A stretch of DNA of 45,645 bases, from the NCBI GenBank assembly GCA_033762255.1, contig JANRLT010000010.1:1-45645 (forward strand), given 5' to 3'. Within the stretch, counting starts at the first letter, position 1; every line of letters begins with the position of its first letter. The notes beneath the pieces are model-generated. The model did not search any database and had not been told where the DNA came from. It saw only the letters and a program-made list of their open reading frames with translations. Made by a program: the position numbers and the translations under genes. Positions 17,084-26,424 of the stretch are shown one piece after another. Source of the DNA: Pirellulales bacterium. Lineage in GTDB: Bacteria; Planctomycetota; Planctomycetia; Pirellulales; JALHPA01.

Positions 17084-19966
17084 CTACACATCGCCAAAGG
17101 CCGCGGCCAGCAATTTTTCTTGTTCCAGTTTATGGCTGCTGCCCGACCCCGTGGCGGGACTAGCGGCGCTTTGCCGATAAATTCCCGCAAATGGCAGCCG
17201 GTCAAACAGACGCTCGCCCAGGTGAATACGCCAAAACCGCCAGGCCCCCATGTTTTCCGGCTCTTCCTGGACCCAATACACGGGCGTGCCGTCGGGATAC
17301 TGGCCTAAGATGGTGCGAAGTTGTGTTTTCGGCAAGGGGTAATACTGTTCGACGCGGATAATCGCCACATCGTCGGTCCGCTTGAGTTCTTCCCGTTTTT
17401 GTAGCAATTCGTAATAAATTTTACCGGAACATAGTAAAATCCGCTCGACTTCGCGGTAATTGGTAATGCTGGCGTCGGGAATCACCCGTTGGAATGATCC
17501 ATAAGCGCATTCCTCCAAGGTGGAGACCGCCTTGGGGAGGCGCAACAGGCTTTTGGGGGTCATGATGATCAGCGGTTTGCGCCAGACGCGCAACACTTGC
17601 CGCCGCAGGCAGTGAAAATACTGCGCCGGGGTGGTCAAGTTGCAAATTTGAATGTTATCCTTGGCCGCTTGCATCAAAAAGCGCTCCAGCCGAGCACTGC
17701 TATGTTCCGGACCTTGCCCCTCGAACGCATGCGGCAAGAGCATGACCAGCCCGCTCAGGCGATTCCACTTGTCCTCGGCGCTAGTGATAAACTGATCAAT
17801 GATCACCTGCGCGCAATTGACAAAGTCGCCAAACTGCGCTTCCCACATGACCAGCCCATCGGGACAGTCCAGGGAGTAACCATATTCAAAGCCCAAGACC
17901 CCCATTTCTGACAAGGGGCTGTTGTAGATTTCGACGGGCGCTTGTTGCGGGTCGAGGTGGGCCAGAGGCATATAACACTGCCCCGTTTCCACATCGTGCA
18001 ACACGGAATGCCGATGGCTAAAAGTGCCCCGTTCGGCGTCTTGTCCGCTCATTCGCACCCGCAATCCCTGGGCGGCAATCGAGGCAAAGGCCATCGCTTC
18101 GGCGGCTCCCCAGTCGAGCGGTTTTTTACCCTCGGCCATTTCGGCGCGGGTTTCTAGCAGTTTGCGCAGCTTGGGGTGGGGGGTGAATCCATCCGGGACT
18201 TGGGTTTGCCGCAATAGCAAATCCGCCATCTTGGCGCGGTCCAGGCCCGTTTCTACCTCGGCCGCTTCCCGTTCCCGACCGCCAATATAAAACGCCCAAA
18301 AGCCTCCGACATCATTGCGGCGGACGTATTCCTCGCTTTTAGCAACGCTCAGTTCCTTATCCAGTCGGGCCCGTTCATCGTCGGCCATGTGGTCAGCCTC
18401 TTCGCGGCTGACCTCGTTAAGTTTAAGCAAGTGGTCCAGGTACCCTTCGCGAACGGGTTTGCGTTGTTTGATCGCCCGGTACAGCGCGGGCTGGGTGAAT
18501 TCTGGCTCGTCGGTTTCGTTGTGGCCCCGGCGGCGGTAACAATACATATCTATCACCACATCACGCTGAAATTCCCGTCGAAAATCGAGCGCCAGCCGCA
18601 CGCATTGGGCGACGGCCTCGGGGTCTTCGCCGTTAACGTGAAAGATGGGAATTTGTAGCATTTTGGCGACATCGGTGGCGTAGGTGCAACTGCGCGCCTC
18701 GGACGGGTCGGTGGTAAAGCCTAGTTGGTTGTTGACCACGACATGCAACGTGCCGCCGATTTTGTATGCTTCGAGCTGGCTGAGGTTAAGCGTCTCCTGG
18801 ATGATCCCCTCGCCGGCGAAGGCCGCGTCGCCGTGGATCAGCACGCACAGACCCCGTTTGCGGTCAAAATCCTCGGCTCGATCCATTTTTGCCCGGGTAC
18901 GGCCAATGGCGACTGTATTGACGAACTCCAAATGGCTGGGATTAAAGCATAACGACAGGTGAATGCGGTGCCCGTTGGCGCAGGTCCAGTCGCCGCTATA
19001 TCCCAGGTGGTATTTGACATCGCCGCGGCCGATGTGCAGTTCGGGGTCGATATCGGCAAATTCGCGAAAAATCTGCTGCGGGCTCTTGCCCATGATATTG
19101 GCCAGGACATTCAACCGGCCGCGGTGGGCCATGGCCAGGATGATTTCGTCGGTTTCTTGTTCGCCCGCTCGTTCGATGGCTAGTTCGAGGAGTGGAATCA
19201 GGCTTTCGGCCCCTTCCAGGGAAAAGCTTTTTGCGCCGAGAAAGCGTTTTTGGATGAATTCCTCAAAGACGGTGGCATTGGTCAGGCGGCGGAGGATTTT
19301 TAGCTGTTCGTCCCGTGTGAGCATGCAGCGATTTTCGGTCCCTTCCATGCGCACCTGCAACCAATCCCGTACCTGCAATTCGTCCATGTGCATGAACTGC
19401 ACGCCAATCGACCGGCAATAGGTGTTCCGCAGCCGTTCGATGATCCGGCGCAGCGTCATTTGCTGCGGGCCTTGGATGGTGTCGGTAGAAAACGTCCGAT
19501 CCAGGTCGGTATCACTAAAGCCATAATAGGCCGGATCCAGCTCGGGCAAGGTGGGCCGGGGCAGGCCCAGGGGGTCAATCGCGGCGACCAGATGTCCCCG
19601 CACCCGATAGGCGCGAATGAGCTGGTCGACCCGGTCCTGCAAAACGGCCAATTCCATATGCCGGGTTGCGGCGGGGCGGCTGCTGGTCCCGGCGGCGCCC
19701 GCGCCGGTCCCGATGGCGCCGTTCGTCCCCCCATGGGAAACGACGTACCCGTTGGTACCGGGGGAAGCGCCGACGGCGTTGTTCCACACGGATTGGGTCT
19801 CGCGCGGTAATTGCCCCTGGCGGCGCAGCGTGTCCTCAAAGTAGGAACGCCAGTCGGGCGAAACGGATTCCGGATCGCGCAGATAATCCCCGTACAGACT
19901 TTCGACAAACGCCAGGCTACCACTATCCAAAGCAGCCTGTTCAACCACTTCTGCGATACCAGACAT
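17084..19966 (-). CDS. sucA: 2-oxoglutarate dehydrogenase E1
   Basis: 960 residues from the ATG in [10 protein letters not shown]; an in-frame TTG six codons earlier is less likely. The N-terminal segment [25 protein letters not shown] (split here across about 19-43) is the E2-binding arm of E1o proteins. A Gly/Ala/Thr-rich linker at about 65-95 then leads into the thiamine-diphosphate enzyme: [16 protein letters not shown] (279-294), GDAAFAGEG (379-387) and [11 protein letters not shown] for ThDP/Mg binding, [10 protein letters not shown], and the pyrimidine domain with SVLHDVETG and [21 protein letters not shown]. It decarboxylates 2-oxoglutarate and succinylates the E2 lipoyl group. The Gly-rich linker is longer than usual. 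It is the first gene of the minus-strand OGDH group. Confidence 0.97.
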   Translation of the reverse strand: MSGIAEVVEQAALDSGSLAFVESLYGDYLRDPESVSPDWRSYFEDTLRRQGQLPRETQSVWNNAVGASPGTNGYVVSHGGTNGAIGTGAGAAGTSSRPAATRHMELAVLQDRVDQLIRAYRVRGHLVAAIDPLGLPRPTLPELDPAYYGFSDTDLDRTFSTDTIQGPQQMTLRRIIERLRNTYCRSIGVQFMHMDELQVRDWLQVRMEGTENRCMLTRDEQLKILRRLTNATVFEEFIQKRFLGAKSFSLEGAESLIPLLELAIERAGEQETDEIILAMAHRGRLNVLANIMGKSPQQIFREFADIDPELHIGRGDVKYHLGYSGDWTCANGHRIHLSLCFNPSHLEFVNTVAIGRTRAKMDRAEDFDRKRGLCVLIHGDAAFAGEGIIQETLNLSQLEAYKIGGTLHVVVNNQLGFTTDPSEARSCTYATDVAKMLQIPIFHVNGEDPEAVAQCVRLALDFRREFQRDVVIDMYCYRRRGHNETDEPEFTQPALYRAIKQRKPVREGYLDHLLKLNEVSREEADHMADDERARLDKELSVAKSEEYVRRNDVGGFWAFYIGGREREAAEVETGLDRAKMADLLLRQTQVPDGFTPHPKLRKLLETRAEMAEGKKPLDWGAAEAMAFASIAAQGLRVRMSGQDAERGTFSHRHSVLHDVETGQCYMPLAHLDPQQAPVEIYNSPLSEMGVLGFEYGYSLDCPDGLVMWEAQFGDFVNCAQVIIDQFITSAEDKWNRLSGLVMLLPHAFEGQGPEHSSARLERFLMQAAKDNIQICNLTTPAQYFHCLRRQVLRVWRKPLIIMTPKSLLRLPKAVSTLEECAYGSFQRVIPDASITNYREVERILLCSGKIYYELLQKREELKRTDDVAIIRVEQYYPLPKTQLRTILGQYPDGTPVYWVQEEPENMGAWRFWRIHLGERLFDRLPFAGIYRQSAASPATGSGSSHKLEQEKLLAAAFGDV

Positions 19967-20877
19967 AATGGAGTAATTTCCCAAAGATCGAGCCCGAGGG
20001 GGTAACGGCCGTTGCCAGTTCGGCGGAGCTTGCTAAATCCGCCACTTCCCCTCACTATGCCAAGTTACTCTCCACCGGACAAAGTTCGCGCTTTATCCCG
20101 TCGAGATCCCACCAACGAAAATACTGAAGCAATAAATTTGTGGATAGGCTTTGCCGCCGATCCGGTTTACCACTCTCCCGGGGAGCACATTCCAGCCCTA
20201 TCTGGCTGGTGCGTTCTACCCCGCGCAACCTAGGCCCGAGGCACGGGCGCACATGAAGTCAAATCCCCGCCGGGGCGGAAAGTTCGTTTAACTGTAATAT
20301 CTTAGCGGTTATGGGTAGCGGGTGTAATGCTAAATCGGGAAAACAGCGCTGAATTCCGCCACCTTTTCCCCTGTCGCTGGGCCTTCTTTAGCCTTCGCTT
20401 GGTCAGCTTGTAATTGCTTATCCTGATTATACTTAGGTAAGGATTTATACAGCTCATTTCACCCGCTTTTGCTTGCTAAAAACATCACGTGACCGGCATT
20501 TGCGTAATGACCGCCGCATTCGCCGATGATCGACGACAATTAGGCGTTTCAACCAGGGTAAATTGGCATCTTGTAATAGGCCGGCGGCAGGCCCGGGCCC
20601 CTTATACGGCAGCCGGATGAGAGCCGCGTCGTTGGGGTGGGACGCCGGAACCAGGCGGGAATAAACCTCTTTGGTCGTTGCGCCTTGCTATCCCATCCGC
20701 GAAATGTACAACAATAGGTGATTCCCGCGCGATTTGTCGACAAGATCAAAGGATTGTCGGCGAATCGCCCGTGGATGCAAATTTTCAACATCTTTCCCCT
20801 GTCGATCCCTGCCGACGGGCGCGTGGTACGCCAGGATTTTTTGCAGCTTGCACTTTCTTGACACAAGGAATCGCACG
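19967..20877. other. Long divergent intergenic region, sucA/pspA
   Basis: About 900 bases between divergently transcribed sucA and pspA, presumably holding both promoters. I find no convincing gene: open stretches in it lack start signals and family motifs. I also find no clear sigma-70 promoter, no tRNA and none of the dispersed repeat families that fill other gaps. Absence of repeats in the longest gap is itself unusual here. An AAGGA ribosome-binding site for pspA is at the right edge. Confidence 0.55.
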
Positions 20878-21627
20878 ATGATTTTTGGCAAAATTTGGTC
20901 GGCGTTTGCGGCACAAATGAACAAAATCGCGAATTGGTTTTGGACTGCGGATCCTGTCGCACAAATGCAGTACGAATACGACAAGGCGGTGGAACAGCTA
21001 AAAGAAGGGCGCGAGGGGCTGGAACAATATCGCGCGCTGGTCGAGCGTGTTAGCGGCCAGGTCGCTCGGAACAAGGCCCATGTTTCCCAGTTGGAGGGAA
21101 AGGTGAAAGCCTATTTGCAAGCCGGGGATAGGGACACGGCGTCCAAATTTGCCCTGGAAATGCAAAAGGCCAAAACCGAATTGGCCGCCAATGAGGAACA
21201 ACTTAAAATGCATGAAGAGTCCTATAACAATAACGTGACCAAAATTAAGCACGCCACGCATAAACTGGCCGAGTTAAAAGAAAAAATCCACAAATACGAC
21301 GCCGAACTTAAAATGTCCAAGGCCGAGGCCGAAATGGCCAAACTGGCCCAAAGCTTTAACTTTGATGTGACCACCGACCTGGGCCAGATCGAATCGGTGA
21401 TTCAAGACAAGATTTCGCTCAATCGGGCCAAGGCGCGGGTAGCCGCGGACCTAAGCGGCGAAGGCCTGGCCACCATTAAAGCCGAGCAAGCGGCTGAAAA
21501 AGCGATGGCCGACCAGGCCCTGCGGGAATTTGAGATGCAGCTAGGGATGGTCACCCCCGATACCGCGGGCGTCACCGCCAGCCAAAAAGACCTGGGCCCC
21601 GCGGTCAAGGCGATGGAGAAGAATTGA
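20878..21627 (+). CDS. pspA: PspA/IM30 (Vipp1) family membrane-stress protein
   Basis: 249 residues. The N-terminal MIFGKIWSAFAAQMNKIANW is an amphipathic helix, then long coiled coil follows: DKAVEQLKEGREGLEQYRALVERVS, LQAGDRDTASKFALEMQKAKTEL and ELKEKIHKYDAELKMSKAEAEMAKLAQSF (broken here into shorter pieces of the same helix hairpin). The order and length agree with ESCRT-III-like PspA/IM30 proteins that polymerise on the inner membrane and repair or remodel it. AAGGA lies 8 bases before the ATG. No PspF or other Psp regulator is nearby; instead it heads a row of an AAA ATPase, a small protein and an ABC system. Its C-terminus lacks the extra Vipp1 helix. Confidence 0.9.
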   Translation: MIFGKIWSAFAAQMNKIANWFWTADPVAQMQYEYDKAVEQLKEGREGLEQYRALVERVSGQVARNKAHVSQLEGKVKAYLQAGDRDTASKFALEMQKAKTELAANEEQLKMHEESYNNNVTKIKHATHKLAELKEKIHKYDAELKMSKAEAEMAKLAQSFNFDVTTDLGQIESVIQDKISLNRAKARVAADLSGEGLATIKAEQAAEKAMADQALREFEMQLGMVTPDTAGVTASQKDLGPAVKAMEKN

Positions 21628-21937
21628 TGAAGTTGTGGGGGGGCGTGATTCGCCTGTGTAGGAGGCGTCTCTGTCGCCGAACAAAACTCAATCTAAAATT
21701 TCAAATTTGAGATTCAGATTGTGGAATTGTGTTCCCACTCCTCCGGAATGGTCCCTGTATTTGTCAACCAAACTCCAAAAACCAAATACCAAACTCCATC
21801 CTGTAAACCCCACTCCTCCAAACACCCATCGGCGACGGTGTCGCCTCCTACAAAGCTTTTATCCCTTGGGGATGATTCCTGCTTTTGTCAACCAAACTCC
21901 AAAAACCAAACTCCACTTCTCCAGCCACTCCCCCCAC
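21628..21937. repeat. Duplicated repeat block before the AAA ATPase
   Basis: In order: a GTAG hairpin (21658-21682, one mismatch in its stem), an AT-rich CTAAAATTTCAAATTTGAG segment (about 21691-21720), a 40-bp block TTTGTCAACCAAACTCC + AAAAACCAAA (21751-21797), a minus-strand GTAG hairpin (21829-21851, GGCGAC-ACC-GTCGCC), and a second copy of the 40-bp block (21874-21912). The two blocks form a near-perfect direct repeat around the hairpin. This obscures the true start of the next gene. Confidence 0.85.
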
Positions 21938-23728
21938 GTGTCCGAAACGCCCCTCCTGACCACTTCCGACGCTAAACCGCACGACGCCCTCCCCGCGTGG
22001 TATCCGGCCTGGGCGCGCGAATTGGCGGATTTGTACTTTTCCGGCACGACCTGCGTCTTTGTCCTGCATGGAAATGTCCATGACCTGATCTATTGCCAAA
22101 ACGATAAAGGAGAACCATCGTATTGCAGCCTGAACGAATTTTTGGCCGCGCAAGTCTTTGGCAAATGGGACCTGGTCCTGGGCTATGATCTGAGCCGCGG
22201 TTTGCGGGCGATGGCGGCGGGGAGCCCGGACCGCCTGCGGGGGATGATGCAGTACCTGACCGGCCGTTGGGGGGAACCAGCGGGTTGGCCCCGCGAACCG
22301 GACAAAATCCTGCTGGCGCTTGATCTGTTTATCGAACGCAACCTGCTCGATGACGAGAAAAATCGCAAAAGCCTAGCGCTCATTTTTGATTATGCCCAAT
22401 ATTTGATCTCAGCCGGAGATCTGGAATCCCTGGCCCGGGGGAATGCCGCCCGCTTAGTAAAGTTTCTTTCTTGGGCACAAAGTCCACTCATCAAACGCGT
22501 GAATATGGCGTTTGTGTTAATTGTGGACAAGCTGGTCGAAATTAGTGATCGCCTGGTCAATAGTCCCCATGTCGGCACGATTGACATTCCCCTGCCGGAT
22601 CGGACCGAACGGGAGCGGTTTGTCGCACAGGCCACCGCGGGACAAGATTTGGCCAAATTGACCGACTTTACCGCGCCTCAGTTGGTGGAATTGTCCAATG
22701 GGCTGAGCTTGACCAGCTTGGACGTGGTCCTGGCCCAAGCAGCCAAATCGGGCCGTCGGTTGGATGCCCCGCGTTATAAGCAACTCAAAAAGCAACTGTT
22801 GGAGCGGCAATGCCAGGGGTTGATTGAGTTTGTGGAACCGCGGCACACGTTGGAGCTGGTCATTGGACACGATGACGCGATCAATCGGCTGCGGGACGAT
22901 GCGGCCGCCATCCAAAATGGCCACCTTAGCCTGGCGCCGATGGGTTATTTGGTTTGTGGCCCCGTAGGGACGGGAAAAACCTGGCTGGCGGAGTGCTTTG
23001 CCGGGTCGATTGGCATTCCGTGCGTGGTGCTGAAGAACTTTCGATCAAAGTACGTCGGCGAGACCGAGGGGAACCTGGAGCAGGTGTTGTCTGTCCTGCG
23101 GTCGCTAGGCCCGGTGCTGGTGATTATTGACGAGGCGGACGCCGCGCTGGGCAATCGGCAGGCCAGCGGTGATAGCGGCACGTCGTCGCGGGTGTTTTCG
23201 ATGATTGCCAGCCAGATGGGGAACACGGCTTATAGGGGCAAAATTGTGTGGATGCTCTTAACCAGCCGTCCGGACCTCTTGCCAATTGATCTAAAGCGCC
23301 AGGGGCGGGCGGAAGTCCATATTCCGCTGCTGTATCCCCATACCGAGGATTCGGTGCGGAAGATGTTCCAGGCGATGGCGAAAAAGAATAAAATAACGCT
23401 CACGGAAGGGAATATACCCCCCATAGATATGGGGCGGCGGCTGAGCGGCGCGGATATCGAAAGCGTGGTCCTGACGGCCAAGCGGGCGGCCCTGACCGCC
23501 GGACGCAACGAATTGACCGCGGCCGACCTCGAAGCGGCCCTAGCGGAATTTATCCCCTCCGCGCAGGGTTTGGAAAAGGAATTGCAAGAAATTGCGGCGG
23601 TGCTCGAATGCACTCAGATGAGTTTTTTGCCGCCAGAATGGCAAGAGCGGGTCAAACAACCCAATGGCCGCAGCCAGTTGCAAGAGCGTATGGTGGCGAT
23701 CCGGCAATTGTTGGAGGAAGGAATGTGA
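21938..23728 (+). CDS. Ycf46-like two-domain AAA+ ATPase
   Basis: 596 residues if GTG is the start; an ATG at 21872 would add 22 residues but lies in a direct repeat. The C-terminal AAA domain is complete: Walker A GPVGTGKT (341-348), pore-like KYVGETEGNLEQVL, Walker B VLVIIDEADAALG, sensor 1 WMLLTSRPDLLP and Arg-rich LKRQGRAEVHIPL, then a lid helix region (RRLSGADIESVVLTAKRAA). The N-terminal half looks like a degenerate AAA domain: YFSGTTCVFVLHGNVHDLI, SLALIFDYAQYL in place of Walker B, and IDIPLPDRTERERFV. This twin layout is that of Ycf46-type ATPases. Located after pspA, it may remodel or regulate PspA assemblies (inference). Confidence 0.85.
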   Translation: MSETPLLTTSDAKPHDALPAWYPAWARELADLYFSGTTCVFVLHGNVHDLIYCQNDKGEPSYCSLNEFLAAQVFGKWDLVLGYDLSRGLRAMAAGSPDRLRGMMQYLTGRWGEPAGWPREPDKILLALDLFIERNLLDDEKNRKSLALIFDYAQYLISAGDLESLARGNAARLVKFLSWAQSPLIKRVNMAFVLIVDKLVEISDRLVNSPHVGTIDIPLPDRTERERFVAQATAGQDLAKLTDFTAPQLVELSNGLSLTSLDVVLAQAAKSGRRLDAPRYKQLKKQLLERQCQGLIEFVEPRHTLELVIGHDDAINRLRDDAAAIQNGHLSLAPMGYLVCGPVGTGKTWLAECFAGSIGIPCVVLKNFRSKYVGETEGNLEQVLSVLRSLGPVLVIIDEADAALGNRQASGDSGTSSRVFSMIASQMGNTAYRGKIVWMLLTSRPDLLPIDLKRQGRAEVHIPLLYPHTEDSVRKMFQAMAKKNKITLTEGNIPPIDMGRRLSGADIESVVLTAKRAALTAGRNELTAADLEAALAEFIPSAQGLEKELQEIAAVLECTQMSFLPPEWQERVKQPNGRSQLQERMVAIRQLLEEGM

Positions 23729-23931
23729 CTTTGTAGGGCGGATCGTGATCCGCCAGGATAGTGATAGAACACTTTGTAGGAGGCGACTCCGTCGCCGAAC
23801 CAGAACTTGATTTTTAAATTTGAGATTTCAAATTGCGGAATTGTACTCAACCACAACCCATCATCCACTGCTCACCTCAACACCCCATTCATAATTCATA
23901 ATTTTTAATTCTTAATTGAAAGAGGCTTCCC
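23729..23931. repeat. Two GTAG hairpins and AT-rich words after the AAA gene
   Basis: Four bases after the stop is GTAG followed by GGCGGATC-GT-GATCCGCC, a perfect 8-bp stem (23733-23754). At 23776-23799 is GTAG-GA-GGCGAC-TCC-GTCGCC-GAA. Then come TTTTAAATTTGAGATTTCAA (about 23812-23833) and ATTCATAATTCATAATTTTT (23888-23907) words. The hairpins could terminate or stabilise the AAA transcript end. The next gene has GAGG-like bases before its ATG. Confidence 0.85.
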
Positions 23932-24225
23932 ATGTCCAGTTGGTTTGACACCCAGTCCGAGACGCCCCTGATTGCCGAGATGGCCCGCAACCTCGATAGC
24001 TTTTTGGCCGCCGTGGCCGATGGCAAAGTCACCACTCAAGAGGTTTCCGCCCAGGAAGACCGCGTGGTGGCGATCATGAAAAAGCTGGAGCCAGAGTTGG
24101 CACGGCACCCCGTCTTGCATGCGCAGGTGACGGAATTGCTGGTGGAATTGACCGCCTACGACCTGATGCAGATGATGAGCATGCTGCGGGAGAGCCGCCA
24201 AAGCAAGCAAAAGCTCGTGCTGTAA
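23932..24225 (+). CDS. Small helical protein of the PspA cluster
   Basis: 97 residues, all predicted helix: SETPLIAEMARNLDSFLAAV, KVTTQEVSAQEDRVVAIMKK, LEPELARHPVLHAQVTELLV and LTAYDLMQMMSMLRESRQSK. No signal, membrane segment or cysteine. A GAAAGAGG stretch about 10 bases before the ATG may be a weak ribosome-binding site. I do not recognise the family. Position between the AAA ATPase and the ABC genes suggests an adaptor for one of them, which is only inference. Confidence 0.75.
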   Translation: MSSWFDTQSETPLIAEMARNLDSFLAAVADGKVTTQEVSAQEDRVVAIMKKLEPELARHPVLHAQVTELLVELTAYDLMQMMSMLRESRQSKQKLVL

Positions 24226-24546
24226 TTTTTCCGCGTACTAGAAAATGCATTTAGCACAAAGTCACGATGGAGTTTCCGGGCAGCACAGAGAAGGCAACAT
24301 CGTTTGAACGTCGTTCGGGCTTCAGCCAACATCCCAGCGCGGAGTGTTAGTGAACTTGTTGGTCAAATCGGACAAATAGGGCCGTTGGCTCTTTCCTGGT
24401 TTTACATTACATTGGCTTAGGACGACGCCGCGCTTGCCACATCCATAATACCACGGCTGGGATATGCGGGGCCTTCGGCCCACAAGGTAGCCAACGCCAT
24501 ATCCAACTTGCCTATTACATCCTTCATCTGAATTAGGGCACAACCC
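24226..24546. other. Intergenic gap before the SBP-OmpA gene
   Basis: Contains an AAAGTCACGATGGAG / GGGCAGCACAGAGAAGGC segment (about 24258-24297), a degenerate copy of the CACGGAG family. A GGCTGGGATATGCGG stretch follows at about 24456. No gene, hairpin terminator or promoter could be supported. Whether the ABC genes have their own promoter here is open. Confidence 0.45.
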
Positions 24547-26289
24547 ATGGCCGGACAACCCAAACCCGCCTTTTACGTCGCTTTGTTTTTGGTCATCGCG
24601 GGCCTGGTGGCGTTTGCCGCTTATCGGGCGGATCTGCTGTCGGTGCTGGCCCCGCAGGCCCCCGGAAATGGCCAACAACCAAAGGGGGGGCCGATCAACC
24701 TTCCCCCCGCCGAGGATGCCGACGCCACCGCCGTCACCACCGTCAAGGAATACAAGTACAAGCCAGCCGAAAAGCTCCCCCCCGTCGCCGGTACCTCCAA
24801 CTACCTCGCGCTTGATAAAAATGACAACACCGTCAAATTCGCGCTGAACGTCTGGGCCGGTTGGGGGCCGATCATCCTCGCGAATGAAGGGTTCAAGCCG
24901 GGCAAAATCTGGAAGACCCCCGACGGCCAGGAATTCAAGCTGGAATTGGTCCTCATCGATAATCCCATCGCCATGCGCGACGCCTACGCCGCCGGTGAAG
25001 TCCACATCGGTTGGGCGACGCTAGACATGCTGCCGTTGTTTATGGAAGGGTTTGTAGATAAGCAGGGCAAGCCCAAGGATAGCCGCGTGATGCCTCGCGT
25101 GTATCAGCAGGTCGATTGGTCCAACGGCGGGGACGGCATTGTCGTGCGGGATGATATCGTGGGGGTCAAGGGTTTGGCGGGCAAGAAAATCGTGCTAGCG
25201 CAAAACTCTCCCTCGCACTATTTCCTCTTAAATATGCTCGTCTCCGGTGGGTTGCAGCCGGGGGATGTGGATATGGTCTTTACCGATGACGCCTTTCAGG
25301 CCGCGGCAGCGTTCAACGCCAATAAGCAAGAACTGCAAGGGTGCGTCTCGTGGGCTCCGGATATTTACAATCTGGCCGAGACCAAGGGAAACAAAATGCT
25401 GGTCACCACCGGCACGGCAAATAAGCTCATCGCCGATGTCTGGTTCGCCCGGGCGGACTTTGCCAAGGATCATCCCGGCATTTGCGAGGCCCTGGTCCGG
25501 GGTATTTTTGACGCCATGGTCGATCTCAAGGATGAGGCCAAAAAATCCAAAACCGCCGAACTGATGGCCGCCGGTTACAATATTCCCGCCACCGAAACGA
25601 TCAAAATGTTCGCCGACGCCCACAACACCAATTGGGCCGAAAATTACCAATTTTTTGTCAACCAAAATAACCCCGCCAACTTTGAGCGAGTATGGAACCA
25701 AGCCTACTATCTGTACCGCAGCATCGGCTCGATCACGCATCGCAAGGTGGAGTTTGACCAGGTGATGGATTACAGCATCATCGAAAAGCTGGGCAAGGAG
25801 GACAAATACGCGCGGCAGATTGATGAATATAAGGTGCTATTGCCTCCGCGCAGCGTCAAGCAAATCGAGGCCGAATCCGACGAGATTTTAACCAATACGA
25901 TCGTCATTCATTTCTTTCCCAATAGCGCCGACCTGCATAAAAAAATCGTCAAGGAAATCGACGGCAAATCGACCGAAAGCCCCTATGATCCCAACGTGGA
26001 TCTGGTCATGAAGGACGCGGCCAGTTTATCAGCCCAGTTTGGCGCGGCCCGCATCATTATCGAGGGACACACCGACGCCTCCATGCGCGGCCGCGCGCCC
26101 GAGGCCCTGGTCAAGCAGCTTTCCGCCGACCGGGCCGAGGCCGTGCGCAAGGAACTAATCGATAAATATAAAATCGAGCCGGGCCGCATCAGTTCCATCG
26201 GTTACGGCTGGGATCGACCGGTCGAGGATGGCAACCACGCCGTCAATCGCCGCGTCGAGATCAAAGTTTACTCGGCGGAACAGCAGTAG
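24547..26289 (+). CDS. Membrane-anchored ABC substrate-binding protein fused to OmpA domain
   Basis: 580 residues. An N-terminal uncleaved-looking anchor (FYVALFLVIAGLVAFAAY, about 9-26) and linker precede an SsuA/NrtA-like periplasmic binding domain (about 95-400): LNVWAGWGPIILANEGF, AMRDAYAAGEVHIGWATLD, IVVRDDIVGVKGLAGKKIVL and PSHYFLLNMLVSGG. The C-terminal 150 residues are an OmpA/MotB peptidoglycan-binding domain: IVIHFFPNSADL, EGHTDAS with Asp510, LSADRAEAVRKEL, ISSIGYGWDRPV and NRRVEIKV with Arg568/569, the residues that normally bind diaminopimelate. The protein could therefore bridge inner membrane and wall while feeding ligand to the permease encoded next. Ligand is unknown; the binding fold suggests a small anion or similar solute. 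Confidence 0.88.
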   Translation: MAGQPKPAFYVALFLVIAGLVAFAAYRADLLSVLAPQAPGNGQQPKGGPINLPPAEDADATAVTTVKEYKYKPAEKLPPVAGTSNYLALDKNDNTVKFALNVWAGWGPIILANEGFKPGKIWKTPDGQEFKLELVLIDNPIAMRDAYAAGEVHIGWATLDMLPLFMEGFVDKQGKPKDSRVMPRVYQQVDWSNGGDGIVVRDDIVGVKGLAGKKIVLAQNSPSHYFLLNMLVSGGLQPGDVDMVFTDDAFQAAAAFNANKQELQGCVSWAPDIYNLAETKGNKMLVTTGTANKLIADVWFARADFAKDHPGICEALVRGIFDAMVDLKDEAKKSKTAELMAAGYNIPATETIKMFADAHNTNWAENYQFFVNQNNPANFERVWNQAYYLYRSIGSITHRKVEFDQVMDYSIIEKLGKEDKYARQIDEYKVLLPPRSVKQIEAESDEILTNTIVIHFFPNSADLHKKIVKEIDGKSTESPYDPNVDLVMKDAASLSAQFGAARIIIEGHTDASMRGRAPEALVKQLSADRAEAVRKELIDKYKIEPGRISSIGYGWDRPVEDGNHAVNRRVEIKVYSAEQQ

Positions 26290-26424
26290 CTTTGCCCGGG
26301 TGTATTTTTTCCATAGCTGACCGCCCCCGTAGGCCAGAATTGACATAGGACAGCTTGCCCAACGCGCCGCGGATGCTTTCCCAACCGGCATCCCTCCGCT
26401 CTTACTCGATACCTTTACGCACCC

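Noticed and set aside
20800-20877. Sigma-54 promoter before pspA, as in enterobacterial psp
   Set aside because: TGGTAC and TTGC are present but the GG-to-GC distance is 18 rather than 12 bases, and no PspF-like gene is in the window.
24322-25005. 227-codon minus-strand open frame
   Set aside because: Gly/Val-rich shadow opposite the start of the SBP-OmpA gene with no family motif.
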